In this document: piece after piece, positions 42,918-51,945 of the stretch
How the letters are laid out: each line of letters begins with the position of its first letter
Numbering within the stretch: position 1 is the first letter of the stretch
Assembly (NCBI GenBank): GCA_963664945.1
Contig: OY761822.1
Span: 4,092,001 to 4,156,000, forward strand
Reading direction: 5' to 3'
From: UBA6522 sp963664945
Lineage (GTDB): Bacteria; Pseudomonadota; Gammaproteobacteria; Steroidobacterales; Rariloculaceae
DNA length: 64,000 bases
Position numbers and translations under genes: made by a program
The notes under the pieces: model-generated
What the model saw: only the letters and a program-made list of their open reading frames with translations
The model's database searches: none
Told to the model about the DNA's origin: nothing

Positions 42918-44831
42918 ATGCCCCCTTTCACGATGAAGGCCTGCGCCAAAGTCTTCAACCGGCTCATCCAGTGGATGAACGGCGCCGGCGTGGTCTGGGT
43001 GTTCGCCCTGACATTCCTAATCTGCGCCGACATCGCCGGGCGCACGCTGTTCGACAGCCCGCTGCAGGCGGTGCCCGAGATCGTCGCCCTGTCGCTGATC
43101 GCCTGCGTCTTCCTGCAACTCGCGTTCGCCGTTGACGGTGGCCGCCTGACGCGGGCCGATATTCTGTTGAGCCAGATTCGGCGGCGCAGCGCCGGGATTG
43201 CCGGCGGGCTCGAACGATTCTTCGCCCTCGCCGGCGCGCTGGTGCTGGTGGCGATGACCGCGGGGGCCTGGCCCGACTTCGTACGGGCGATTCGCACCAG
43301 CGAATTCGTCGGCGTGGAAGGGATTTACACGCTCCCGATCGCGCCGATCAAGTTCATCGTGGTGCTGGGGGCCATGACCGCGGCGCTGAGCTTTTTGTCC
43401 GTCCTGGGCCAGCGACGCGACGGGCAATCCCGCGCCACCGGCGCCTGGCTGGCCGCCGGGCTGGCCGTTGCCGTCACGGCCGCTGTGGTGGCCGGCGCCT
43501 GGAACCTCGAACTCAGCGACCGCGCCATCGGCGCACTCGCCATCGCCGCAGTATTGACCTTCGTCGCACTGGGAATGCCCATCGCCATCGCCCTGCTCGG
43601 AGTCGGATTCGCGGGGCTCGGCCTGCTCAAGCGCGATTTCGGCATCGCCACCGATACGCTGTCGCTGGCCGCGCAGGGCACGATTTCCGAGTACGTCTTC
43701 GCCACGGTGCCGCTGTTCGTGCTCATGGGGCTTTTCGTGAGTGTTTCGGAGATCGGCAGGGACAGCTTCAGGGCGGCGCAACAGGCGTTTGGACGGATTC
43801 GCGGTGGGCTGGGTGTCGCAACGGTGGCCGCCAATTCGGTGTTTGCCGCGATCACCGGGATTTCCATCGCCTCGGCCGCCATATTCTCGAAGATCGCCGT
43901 GCCGGAAATGGTCGAGCGCGGTTATACGGCGAAGTTCGCTGTGGGGTTGACCGCAGGCTCGTCCGTGCTCGGCATGCTGATACCGCCGAGCCTGTTGCTG
44001 ATTATCTACGGCGTCATCGCCGAGGTGTCCATCGGCGGCCTGTTCCTCGCGGCCATCGTGCCCGGGGCGATACTGGCGACCGCGTTTGCCATCGCCGTGC
44101 TGGTCATGGCGCGATTCTGGCCCGGCTTCGTCGGACACATCCAGCGCGACGAGGCCAGTGGGCCCCAGCCCCAGGCGGGGCGATGGGATACTCTGCTCGC
44201 GGTATTCCCCGTTGCAGCGCTCATCCTGCTGGTCCTGGGCGGCATCTACGGCGGCATCTTCACGCCCACGGAAGCCGGCGCCGCGGGGGCGTTCGCGGCG
44301 CTGTGCATCGCACTGCTACGGCGGCGCCTGACCTGGCCCGGCCTGTGGGACGTCATGCGCGAAACCGGCCAGGTGACCGTCACCATCCTGTTCCTGATCA
44401 TCAGCGCCAGCACCTTCAGCCGCATGCTGGCGCTGACGGGACTGCCGGGCGACATGGCCGGCTACCTGGCCGGACTGGGACTGGGACTGGCGGGATTCCT
44501 GAGCGGGTACCTGGTGCTGCTGATCGTGCTCGGCACCGTGCTCGATTCCACCTCCATCCTGTTGATCCTGCTGCCACTGGCGCTGCCGGTGGTGACCGAA
44601 CTTGGCGGCAACCTGATCTGGTTCGGCGTGGTGACGGTCATCGGCGTGGAAATCGGCCTGATGACGCCGCCGCTCGGACTGAGCGTCTACGTGATCAAGT
44701 CCAGCTTGAACGACCCCGACATCAGTCTTGGCGCGATATTCGCGGGATCGTTCCCCTTCGTTCTCATCACCTTCGCGGTTACGGTGTTGCTGATGGCCTT
44801 TCCGGGGTTGAGTTTGCTGTTCCTGTCGTAG
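42918..44831 (+). CDS. Fused TRAP permease DctQ-DctM, system 2
   Basis: The 637-residue protein joins both TRAP membrane subunits. Residues about 1-170 are the small DctQ part (MNGAGVVWVFALTFLICADI, VPEIVALSLIACVFLQLAFA, GGRLTRADILLSQIR). A linker helix near 180-200 connects to the DctM permease (TVPLFVLMGLFVSVSEIGRD, GISIASAAIFSKIAVPEM, GSSVLGMLIPPSLLLIIYG, GIYGGIFTPTEAGAAGA, GLMTPPLGLSVYVIKSSL). Natural QM fusions are known, with an extra linking helix. It works with the preceding binding protein; system 1 in the same island keeps the two subunits separate. Confidence 0.92.
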   Translation: MPPFTMKACAKVFNRLIQWMNGAGVVWVFALTFLICADIAGRTLFDSPLQAVPEIVALSLIACVFLQLAFAVDGGRLTRADILLSQIRRRSAGIAGGLERFFALAGALVLVAMTAGAWPDFVRAIRTSEFVGVEGIYTLPIAPIKFIVVLGAMTAALSFLSVLGQRRDGQSRATGAWLAAGLAVAVTAAVVAGAWNLELSDRAIGALAIAAVLTFVALGMPIAIALLGVGFAGLGLLKRDFGIATDTLSLAAQGTISEYVFATVPLFVLMGLFVSVSEIGRDSFRAAQQAFGRIRGGLGVATVAANSVFAAITGISIASAAIFSKIAVPEMVERGYTAKFAVGLTAGSSVLGMLIPPSLLLIIYGVIAEVSIGGLFLAAIVPGAILATAFAIAVLVMARFWPGFVGHIQRDEASGPQPQAGRWDTLLAVFPVAALILLVLGGIYGGIFTPTEAGAAGAFAALCIALLRRRLTWPGLWDVMRETGQVTVTILFLIISASTFSRMLALTGLPGDMAGYLAGLGLGLAGFLSGYLVLLIVLGTVLDSTSILLILLPLALPVVTELGGNLIWFGVVTVIGVEIGLMTPPLGLSVYVIKSSLNDPDISLGAIFAGSFPFVLITFAVTVLLMAFPGLSLLFLS

Positions 44832-44849
44832 ACCGTTATTGCCAAGCGA

Positions 44850-44945
44850 CGGCCCGACGGCTCCGGCCGATCCACCAGGCGGCCAGTTGGCCCAGACCGC
44901 TGATAGCCTCGGCCACGCAACGGCCCGACGGCTCCGGCCGATCCA
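44850..44945 (+). repeat. Two 26-bp direct repeats, period 70, with GC-rich palindromic core
   Basis: Both copies read ACGGCCCGACGGCTCCGGCC followed by GATCCA. CGGCC and GGCCG within the unit can pair as a short stem. The spacer is also GC-rich. It follows directly on the fused TRAP permease stop codon. Confidence 0.75.
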
Positions 44946-45034
44946 ACAGCATGCGATCGTGCGCGCGCATTTCTGTACATTTTGGCCAGATTTGGCCCGG
45001 ACAGCAGATTGAAGCGCTGTGGTAATCTTCACCC

Positions 45035-45157
45035 GTGACTGCGCAATTCACAGCCATCTCGGTGGGCATCTCACTCGCCGGACTCATATCGCGATTGAGC
45101 CGGCGCATTGACCGGCTCGAAGACCTGCGCGAATCCATAGGCCGGGCAGCGGCCTGA
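45035..45157 (+). CDS. Possible small protein upstream of the type III methyltransferase
   Basis: A GTG-started frame encodes 40 residues: a hydrophobic start (MTAQFTAISVGISLAGLI when GTG is read as Met) followed by a charged amphipathic helix (RRIDRLEDLRESIGRAA). It ends 12 bases before the GTG of the methyltransferase gene. Such short one-helix proteins with a coiled-coil tail are common next to mobile or defence loci. No homologue can be named and it could be non-coding. Confidence 0.3.
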   Translation: MTAQFTAISVGISLAGLISRLSRRIDRLEDLRESIGRAAA

Positions 45158-45169
45158 AACACTTTCGGC

Positions 45170-48100
45170 GTGACATCCGCTGACGTGCAACCGGCGCCTG
45201 GCACCGGGGATCATCTCGACCGGCTGAAATCGCTGTTGCGCGAGATGTTTCAGCTTGACCGCGGCGACCTGGACTTCGGCCTTTACCGAATCATGAACCT
45301 GAAGTCGGTCGAGATCGCGGCCTTCCTCGACGACGACCTGCTGCCGCAAGTGAAGACCAGTCTCAACCTGACAACCGCCCAGGAGCGTGAAGCGCTGACC
45401 AAGGCGCTGGCGAATGCCCGCGAGCAGGCGAAAGCCTCGGGCTACAATCCAGACAGAAACCCCTCACCGAAAATCGTCGAGTTGAATCGAAGGCTCGCCG
45501 AGATGAAGAAGGACGCGGACGCCGAAGCGGACGTCTACAACCACCTCGCCAACTTCTTCGACCGCTACTACTGCGAGGGCGACTTCATATCGCAACGCCG
45601 CTACTCGAGCGGCGGCCGCTCTGCCTACCTGATCCCCTATGACGGCGAGGAAGTGAAGCTCCACTGGGCCAACTCGGACCAGTACTACATCAAGACGACG
45701 GAAAACTATGCCTCCTACGTCTTCACGGTCGGCACGGGCGACGGGGCGCGGCGCGTGCGGTTCGAGATGGCCGGAGCCGACAACGAAAAGGACAACATAA
45801 AGGAGGCTGAGGGAAAGCAGCGCCGCTTCGTGCTCGCGGACGGCGAGGGCGCCATCTCCGTCGAAAGCGGCGATCTCGCCGTCCGCTTCGAGCACCGGCC
45901 TCTGAAGGAGGGCGAAAAGAAAAAATGGCCGGGCAACAGCCTCAAGCAGCAAGACCGAATCAACGAGGCGGCAGCCGAAGGGGTCCTCGACGCGGTCGAT
46001 CCGAGCTGGCAGATTCTGCTGGCTTCGGCTGCGCCCACGGACGCCGATGGCGAACGCACACTCCTGAAGAAACACATCGAGCGGTACACGGCCAGGAACA
46101 GCTTCGACTACTTCATCCACAAGGACCTCGGAAGCTATCTACGCCGCGAACTGGATCTGTACCTCAACACCGAGGTGCTAAACCTGAACGACCTGGAACA
46201 GGGCGACACCACCCGCCTGGACCGTGCGCTTGCGCGCGTGCGGGCTACCCGCCATATCGGCGGCAAGATCATCGACTTCCTGGCGCAACTGGAGGAGTTT
46301 CAGAAACAACTCTGGCTCAAGAAAAAATTCGTGCTCGAAACGCAGTATTGCGTGACCCTGGACCGCGTCCCGGAGGACATGTATCCCGAGATCGCCGCCA
46401 ACACCGCGCAGTGCGACGAATGGGTCGAGCTATTCGCCGCTGACATGATCGGAGGCGGCCGTGCGAACGGCGGCCTGTCGTGGAGCAATCCTCCGAGCAC
46501 GGAATTCCTGAAGGCCAACCCCTATCTGGTACTGGACTCGCGGCACTTCGGCAGCGAATTCGCCGACCGGCTGCTGACCGTCCTTTCCGATGCCGGCCCG
46601 CTGGATGAACAGTTGGACGGACTCCTGGTGCACGGCGAGAACTTTCAGGCGCTGAACCTGTTGCAGGCACGGTATCGAGGGCAGGTGCAGAGTGCCTATA
46701 TCGACCCGCCTTACAACACGGATGCCTCATCGATTCTGTACAAGAACAACTACAAGAATTCATCGTGGTTATCGCTCATATCGGACAGGTTGCTACTCAT
46801 ACGGAACTGCTTGGCCAGCGATGGAATCCTCTGTGTTGCAATCGATGACCAAGAGGTCGCTCCATTGCGATTCGTCGGGCAACAGCTATTTGCGAGTGAA
46901 CTGGGCGTGGTTCCCGTGCGATCCAATCCTGCCGGACGAAAATCACGTGGACAATTTTCTCCATCGCACGAATACGCGCTTTTTTATGGCAATGCTCAAG
47001 CGGTACCCGGTACATTGGAGAAAACGGAACGTGAACTCTCCAGATACCTCCTTGTTGATGAGGCCGGCGAAAGATTCGCGTGGAACAATCTGATCCGACA
47101 CGGGTCCGGTGATCGACGGGAAGATCGGCCTACCATGTTCTTCCCTATATTCGTACACAGTAACGACACGCTACGCGTACCGGAAATGAAATGGAATGAG
47201 GACGAACAGGCATACGATGTCCTGGAAGATCCAACAGATGACGAAATTGCCCTGTGGCCTACCAGAGTTCAGGATGGAACGCTGGTAGAGAAGCGCTGGC
47301 ATCGGGGACCGGACCGCGTGAGAAGCATTCCATCCGATTACAGGGTTCGAAGAACAGCAGAGGAGGATTCCGAGCAAGAGGAGATACATATCGATTTCAA
47401 AATCCGCATGGACATGAACGCGATGCCCAAGACTTGGTGGGACGACAAGAAGTACGCGTCCGCCAATCTCGGGCCGAAGATGTTGAAGGATCTCTTCGGA
47501 GAGAAAAAATTCGACTTTCCGAAAGCGGTTGGCTTGGTAGAGGATTGTCTGCGGGCTTCGCTTTCCGATTCACATTCCATTGTCGTCGACTTTTTCGCTG
47601 GAGCCGGTACTACAGGACAGGCAACCATTAATCTGAATCGTGCGGATGGTGGGCGGCGCAAGTACGTCCTCGTGGAGATCGGGAATCATTTCGACAATGT
47701 GCTGCTGCCGCGCATGAAGAAAGTTGTTCACTCACCGGACTGGAAGGACGGCAAGCCAGTCTCCCGCAAGGGCATTACGCAATTGTTCAAGTACGTCCGG
47801 CTGGAATCCTACGAGGACACGATGGACAGCCTTGAAGTAACTCCTCTGGCGAAAGGACAAAAAGACCTTTTGGCGGACAACGCCGCGTTGGCCGAGGACT
47901 ACCGATTGCGCTACGCGCTCGGCATGGAAACGTCCGGCAGCGCCAGCCTTCTCGGCAAGGAGTTCACGGATCCCCATGCCTACACGCTATCCGTTGTGCG
48001 CGACGGCGTTCGCCGCGAAGTCCGGGCCGATCTTCCCGAAACCTTCAACTACCTGATCGGCCTGCGCGTGAAGTCCCGTCGGCAGGTCGATGGCGTGTTG

Positions 48101-48358
48101 GCTATCACCGGAAAGGATGACCGGGGAAGGAATTGCCTGATCCTCTGGCGCAATCTCGACGAGATGGATTACTTGGCGCTGGACGCCTGGTTCAAGCGCA
48201 ACCGGACACAATTCACCGACTCGCTGGACGTCATCTACGTCAACGGCGACCAGACCCTGAACGCCCTGAAACAGCCCGGCGAAACTTGGATCGCTCAATC
48301 GATAGAGCCGGCCTTTCACGAGCGAATGTTCGAAGAAGCCTCGGATGATCCAGTCTGA
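45170..48358 (+). CDS. mod: Type III restriction-modification DNA methyltransferase (Mod)
   Basis: The 1,062-residue protein starts at GTG 45170. The central and C-terminal part is a beta-class N6-adenine methyltransferase: motif IV DPPYNT at about residue 512, a target-recognition region, then motif I FFAGAGTTGQA near residue 808, the order of type III Mod enzymes. About 480 residues at the N-terminus (for example YLIPYDGEEVKLHWANSDQY) are an extension not found in short Mods. Mod recognises the site and methylates adenine on one strand; it also forms the complex with Res, encoded 51 bases downstream. Sequence at about 46,720-47,600 is visibly AT-richer than the rest. Confidence 0.92.
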   Translation: MTSADVQPAPGTGDHLDRLKSLLREMFQLDRGDLDFGLYRIMNLKSVEIAAFLDDDLLPQVKTSLNLTTAQEREALTKALANAREQAKASGYNPDRNPSPKIVELNRRLAEMKKDADAEADVYNHLANFFDRYYCEGDFISQRRYSSGGRSAYLIPYDGEEVKLHWANSDQYYIKTTENYASYVFTVGTGDGARRVRFEMAGADNEKDNIKEAEGKQRRFVLADGEGAISVESGDLAVRFEHRPLKEGEKKKWPGNSLKQQDRINEAAAEGVLDAVDPSWQILLASAAPTDADGERTLLKKHIERYTARNSFDYFIHKDLGSYLRRELDLYLNTEVLNLNDLEQGDTTRLDRALARVRATRHIGGKIIDFLAQLEEFQKQLWLKKKFVLETQYCVTLDRVPEDMYPEIAANTAQCDEWVELFAADMIGGGRANGGLSWSNPPSTEFLKANPYLVLDSRHFGSEFADRLLTVLSDAGPLDEQLDGLLVHGENFQALNLLQARYRGQVQSAYIDPPYNTDASSILYKNNYKNSSWLSLISDRLLLIRNCLASDGILCVAIDDQEVAPLRFVGQQLFASELGVVPVRSNPAGRKSRGQFSPSHEYALFYGNAQAVPGTLEKTERELSRYLLVDEAGERFAWNNLIRHGSGDRREDRPTMFFPIFVHSNDTLRVPEMKWNEDEQAYDVLEDPTDDEIALWPTRVQDGTLVEKRWHRGPDRVRSIPSDYRVRRTAEEDSEQEEIHIDFKIRMDMNAMPKTWWDDKKYASANLGPKMLKDLFGEKKFDFPKAVGLVEDCLRASLSDSHSIVVDFFAGAGTTGQATINLNRADGGRRKYVLVEIGNHFDNVLLPRMKKVVHSPDWKDGKPVSRKGITQLFKYVRLESYEDTMDSLEVTPLAKGQKDLLADNAALAEDYRLRYALGMETSGSASLLGKEFTDPHAYTLSVVRDGVRREVRADLPETFNYLIGLRVKSRRQVDGVLAITGKDDRGRNCLILWRNLDEMDYLALDAWFKRNRTQFTDSLDVIYVNGDQTLNALKQPGETWIAQSIEPAFHERMFEEASDDPV

Positions 48359-48409
48359 CGAGGCGCCCTGCAAGTCATATCGTGTAACCGCCACGGGACT
48401 TCGCTGCCA

Positions 48410-51400
48410 ATGCCGCCGCGCCGCCGTTTGAAGGGAAACGCACCGGTCCTCCAGAACCGCCTCGCCCTGCACCGCTTCGTCTGCCGGGAGTTCGGTTACG
48501 AGGATATGGGCGCGATGCTCGGACGCCTCCGGGATCTGCCGGCCGAATACGGCGCCGGTGGCGGGAGCAGCTACACCGAGGCGCTCTCGCTCTATGCGGT
48601 TCCCGCTCTTCGCCAAGTGACTCCGGAACGGCTCGGCGAATACGACGCCAACATCGCCGGCCATAGCCACCGCCTGGGAATGACGGCGGAGCACGGCCGA
48701 ACCTGGAAGCCTCACCAGTACCTCGCGCTGCTGTTCACCGAACACTATCTGCGCCGTTACTTCGACGACCCGGAGACGTTGCGCGCCGACCTGAACCGAG
48801 CGAAAAGGACGCACCGTCTAACTTGGGAACTTTCAGACTACGAGCCGGACGACTTGCGCACCCTCGCCTTCCAGAGCGCGACCGGATCCGGCAAGACGCT
48901 CATCATGCATGCCCACATCCTGCAGTACCGGCACCACCTGGACCGTGCGGGTGGGACGTTGAACAATGTCGTGCTGGTAACTCCCAACGAACAGATGTCG
49001 GCGCAGCACGAGCGCGAGCTGCGCGAAAGCGGCCTGCGCGCGCGCCTCTTTTCCAGCGAGGCCGGCTCGGACCTGTTCGCTCCGGTAGAGATTATCGATC
49101 TGAACAAGCTCGCCGAACGGAAGGGGGTGAAGCGCGTTGCGGTGAAGGACTTCGGCGACGACAACCTGGTGCTGGTGGACGAGGGCCACCTCGGCGCATC
49201 CGGAAAGGTCTGGCGGCAGCGCCGCAAGGAACTGTCGCGCGGGGGATTCACGTTCGAGTATTCCGCCACGTTCAACCAGGTAGTGGGCAGGAAGGATGCC
49301 ACCGACCTCTTGCACGCCTATGGCAAGTGCCTGCTCTTCGACTACGCCTACCGCCGGTTTCACGAGGACGGCTACGGCAAGGACTACGCCATCCTGAATC
49401 TGCCGGGCGGAGTTCAGGATGAAAACAGCGACATGTACCTGCTCGGCTGCTTGCTGACCTTCTATCAGCAATGCCGCATCTGGCGCGAGGAAGGCGCGCT
49501 GTGGCGGGCATTCAATCCCGCGAAACCGCTCTGGGTATTCCTCGGCAAGACGGTGACCGGCTCGAGCAAGGCAGCCTCGGCGACCCGGTCCGATGTGGCC
49601 CGAATCCTGAACTTTCTCGGCTGGGTGCTGGCGCGCGGCGATTCGGTGCGGCCCATGATCGAGCGTCTGCTGTCAGGGCAGTCGGGACTGCTCGACGACT
49701 CCGGCAGGGATTATTTCGCCGGCCGCTATTCCCATCTGCCCGAAACCGCCGACGAGAACTATGCCGATCTGTGCAAGACGCTGTTCCACGGTCCGGGTCG
49801 GTTGAATGTCGTTTATCTGACCGCCGGAGAAGGCGAGCTGCACCTTCGCACCGCCGACCGCGACCCCTTCGGCGTGGTCAACGTCGGCGACGCAGCGGCG
49901 CTCTACAAGCTGCTCATCGCGAACCCCAACCCCCACTTCGAAGTCCACCGGGAAATGGGTTTCGCGGCCCGCCTGTTCGACGCCGTGGACCGCCCGGACT
50001 CGACGGTGAACGTCGTGATCGGCGCGCGCCGCTTCATCGCGGGCTGGAACTCCTGGCGTGTGAGCACGATGGGGCTGATGCATGTCGGCGTCGGCGAGGG
50101 ACCGGAAATTATCCAGATGTTCGGCCGCGGCGTGCGTCTCAAGGGCTGGAACATGAGCCTCAAGCGCCACCGCGAGAGCGGCGGGGAGCTGCCCGGGGAG
50201 AGCGCCGGTCTGGAGGAGTTGGAAACGTTGTACATCTTCGGACTGCGCGCCAACTACATGCGGACATTCCGGGATCTGCTGCACAAGGAAGGCATGCGCG
50301 CCGAGCAGGAGACGTTTACCCTGCCCGTCACCTGGAACTTTGCGAGGAACACCGACCTCAAGCTGATTCGGCTCAAGACCGACAGCAAGTATGGATACTC
50401 GGAAGAACGGCTTGTTCTGCCCGACCCGGCCGACGCCGGCCTCCCGCTGGTGACCGTGGACCTGTATTCGCGGCTGCGATCAGTCGCCTCAGACCGCCCG
50501 GGGGTACGCGAGGGAGAAGGAACGGGTTCCCACACGCTCATACATCACGCCGCCTTTTTCGACACCACCCGGATCTTCAAGCGTCTGCGGCGGCGCAGAC
50601 GGCAAAGGGGTTGGCACAACCTGGTCATTCGGCGGTCGACGGTGGAGCGACTGTTGCGAAGCGATGACTGGTACGAATTGAATCTGCCGCCGGAGAGACT
50701 CAATACTCCCGCGCTCCAACAGGTGCGGGGACTGGAGGACATCGCCCTCGAACTGGTCACCGAATACGCTGCCCGCTACTGGCGCCTGCAACGGCGGCGC
50801 TGGGAGCACGGACGGATCGAAGTCGTTACGCTGGGCGAGGACGACCCGAACAATTTCCGGGCGTACCAGCTATCCGTGAATGCGGCGGAGGCCCGGTTGG
50901 TCAAGGACGCCCGCGAGTTGGCGGCCACCGTTCGAGATGAACGTTTCGACGACCTGCGGGACTGGTACGAACAGTTGAAGGTGGGCGTCGTCCGGGTCAC
51001 TCACCCGATCCATGCCTATCAGCCGTTGCTCCATGTCGGCCAGGATCGCGTCGTTACGGTTCAGCCACTGCCACTGGACGAGAACGAGAAGCGAGTCGTC
51101 GAGGGGCTGGCATCGCTCGCGGCGATCAACGATGCCTGCCTGCAAGGCCGGGAGCTGTATCTGATCCGTAACCTGACGCGCGGCCGGGGCGTGTCGTTCT
51201 TCGACGACTTCGGATATTACCCGGACTTCATCGCCTGGCTGAAGGACGGGGCACGCCAGCATGTGCTGTTCCTCGACCCCAAGGGGTTGGGCCGATTCGG
51301 CGGAAGGGAGCGCCGGAAGGTGAGACTGCACCGCGAAATCGCAAATATCGAGCATCGGGTGCGAATGGAGGCTCCGAACCTGCGCTTGCGCGCGTATGTC

Positions 51401-51544
51401 CTATCCGTCACGCCGGTCGCCCAAATCGACAATGGCGCACGCTCCGCCAGCGACTGGAACCAGGACGGCGTCTACTTTCTGAACGAGCCAGATTGCCTGC
51501 GACAGGTTATTGAAGACGCTCTCGCGCCCGCATCCACCGTCTGA
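48410..51544 (+). CDS. res: Type III restriction enzyme, helicase-nuclease subunit (Res)
   Basis: The 1,044-residue protein has a superfamily 2 helicase core: Walker A ATGSGKT at residues 157-163, motif II DEGH at 257-260, motif III-like EYSATF, and motif VI region IIQMFGRGVRLKGW. The C-terminal endonuclease shows PDF at about 938 and DPKG at about 956 (YYPDFIAWLKDG, then LFLDPKGLGR), the PD-x15-DxK pattern of type III Res. With Mod it cuts unmodified DNA at a distance from head-to-head sites after ATP-driven communication. Both genes look intact, so the system is probably functional. Confidence 0.92.
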   Translation: MPPRRRLKGNAPVLQNRLALHRFVCREFGYEDMGAMLGRLRDLPAEYGAGGGSSYTEALSLYAVPALRQVTPERLGEYDANIAGHSHRLGMTAEHGRTWKPHQYLALLFTEHYLRRYFDDPETLRADLNRAKRTHRLTWELSDYEPDDLRTLAFQSATGSGKTLIMHAHILQYRHHLDRAGGTLNNVVLVTPNEQMSAQHERELRESGLRARLFSSEAGSDLFAPVEIIDLNKLAERKGVKRVAVKDFGDDNLVLVDEGHLGASGKVWRQRRKELSRGGFTFEYSATFNQVVGRKDATDLLHAYGKCLLFDYAYRRFHEDGYGKDYAILNLPGGVQDENSDMYLLGCLLTFYQQCRIWREEGALWRAFNPAKPLWVFLGKTVTGSSKAASATRSDVARILNFLGWVLARGDSVRPMIERLLSGQSGLLDDSGRDYFAGRYSHLPETADENYADLCKTLFHGPGRLNVVYLTAGEGELHLRTADRDPFGVVNVGDAAALYKLLIANPNPHFEVHREMGFAARLFDAVDRPDSTVNVVIGARRFIAGWNSWRVSTMGLMHVGVGEGPEIIQMFGRGVRLKGWNMSLKRHRESGGELPGESAGLEELETLYIFGLRANYMRTFRDLLHKEGMRAEQETFTLPVTWNFARNTDLKLIRLKTDSKYGYSEERLVLPDPADAGLPLVTVDLYSRLRSVASDRPGVREGEGTGSHTLIHHAAFFDTTRIFKRLRRRRRQRGWHNLVIRRSTVERLLRSDDWYELNLPPERLNTPALQQVRGLEDIALELVTEYAARYWRLQRRRWEHGRIEVVTLGEDDPNNFRAYQLSVNAAEARLVKDARELAATVRDERFDDLRDWYEQLKVGVVRVTHPIHAYQPLLHVGQDRVVTVQPLPLDENEKRVVEGLASLAAINDACLQGRELYLIRNLTRGRGVSFFDDFGYYPDFIAWLKDGARQHVLFLDPKGLGRFGGRERRKVRLHREIANIEHRVRMEAPNLRLRAYVLSVTPVAQIDNGARSASDWNQDGVYFLNEPDCLRQVIEDALAPASTV

Positions 51545-51552
51545 ATCTCCGG

Positions 51553-51945
51553 TCAGGGGCCGACGGCCGAGCCGTCTTCAAGCGTCAACGAATCCCAGCC
51601 GATGGTGTTGGAGCCATCGCGGGAAGGGTTGCCCGCGATAGTCAACCTCGTTCCCGGCTGAATGGTTTCGTCGGTCCAGCCGCGGCGGTGCAGGACATTG
51701 CGGCCGCCGCCTTCGGCCATCCATTCCTCCACCTCGCCGTCTTCGTTGGTAACTTCAAGGTAGATGCGCGTGTGCGGGTTCTGGAACCACCATTCCGTGA
51801 CGACACCCTCGATGGTGATGGTCTCGTCGGTGAGGAAGTAGGCTGCGAACGAGTGGTGAGCGAGAGCCTGGCCGCCGGTCAGCGCCAGCGCAGCCGCCAC
51901 GAGCGCGACCAGTCCGGCTTGAACTCTTTCTGTCCTGTCATTCAT
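51553..51945 (-). CDS. Short DUF6152-like exported protein
   Basis: ATG 51945 gives a 130-residue protein with a leader (LVALVAAALALTGGQALA) followed by HHSFAAYFLTDETITIEGVV, FQNPHTRIYLEVTNEDGE and GNPSRDGSNTIGWDSLTLED. It is the canonical short DUF6152 domain with no C-terminal extension. It overlaps the upstream long family member by four bases (ATGA), so the two are co-translated. It ends nine bases from the res stop, convergent with the R-M operon. Function unknown. Confidence 0.85.
   Translation of the reverse strand: MNDRTERVQAGLVALVAAALALTGGQALAHHSFAAYFLTDETITIEGVVTEWWFQNPHTRIYLEVTNEDGEVEEWMAEGGGRNVLHRRGWTDETIQPGTRLTIAGNPSRDGSNTIGWDSLTLEDGSAVGP

Larger units (their letters stand above)
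44832..45169. other. Intergenic region between TRAP system 2 and the type III R-M genes
   Basis: The 338-base gap contains a 26-base direct repeat (44850-44875 and 44920-44945, period 70; core CGGCCCGACGGCTCCGGCCG, itself partly self-complementary) that may be a REP-like unit or terminator. It also contains a possible small open frame at 45035-45157. No promoter could be assigned with confidence. Confidence 0.6.
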
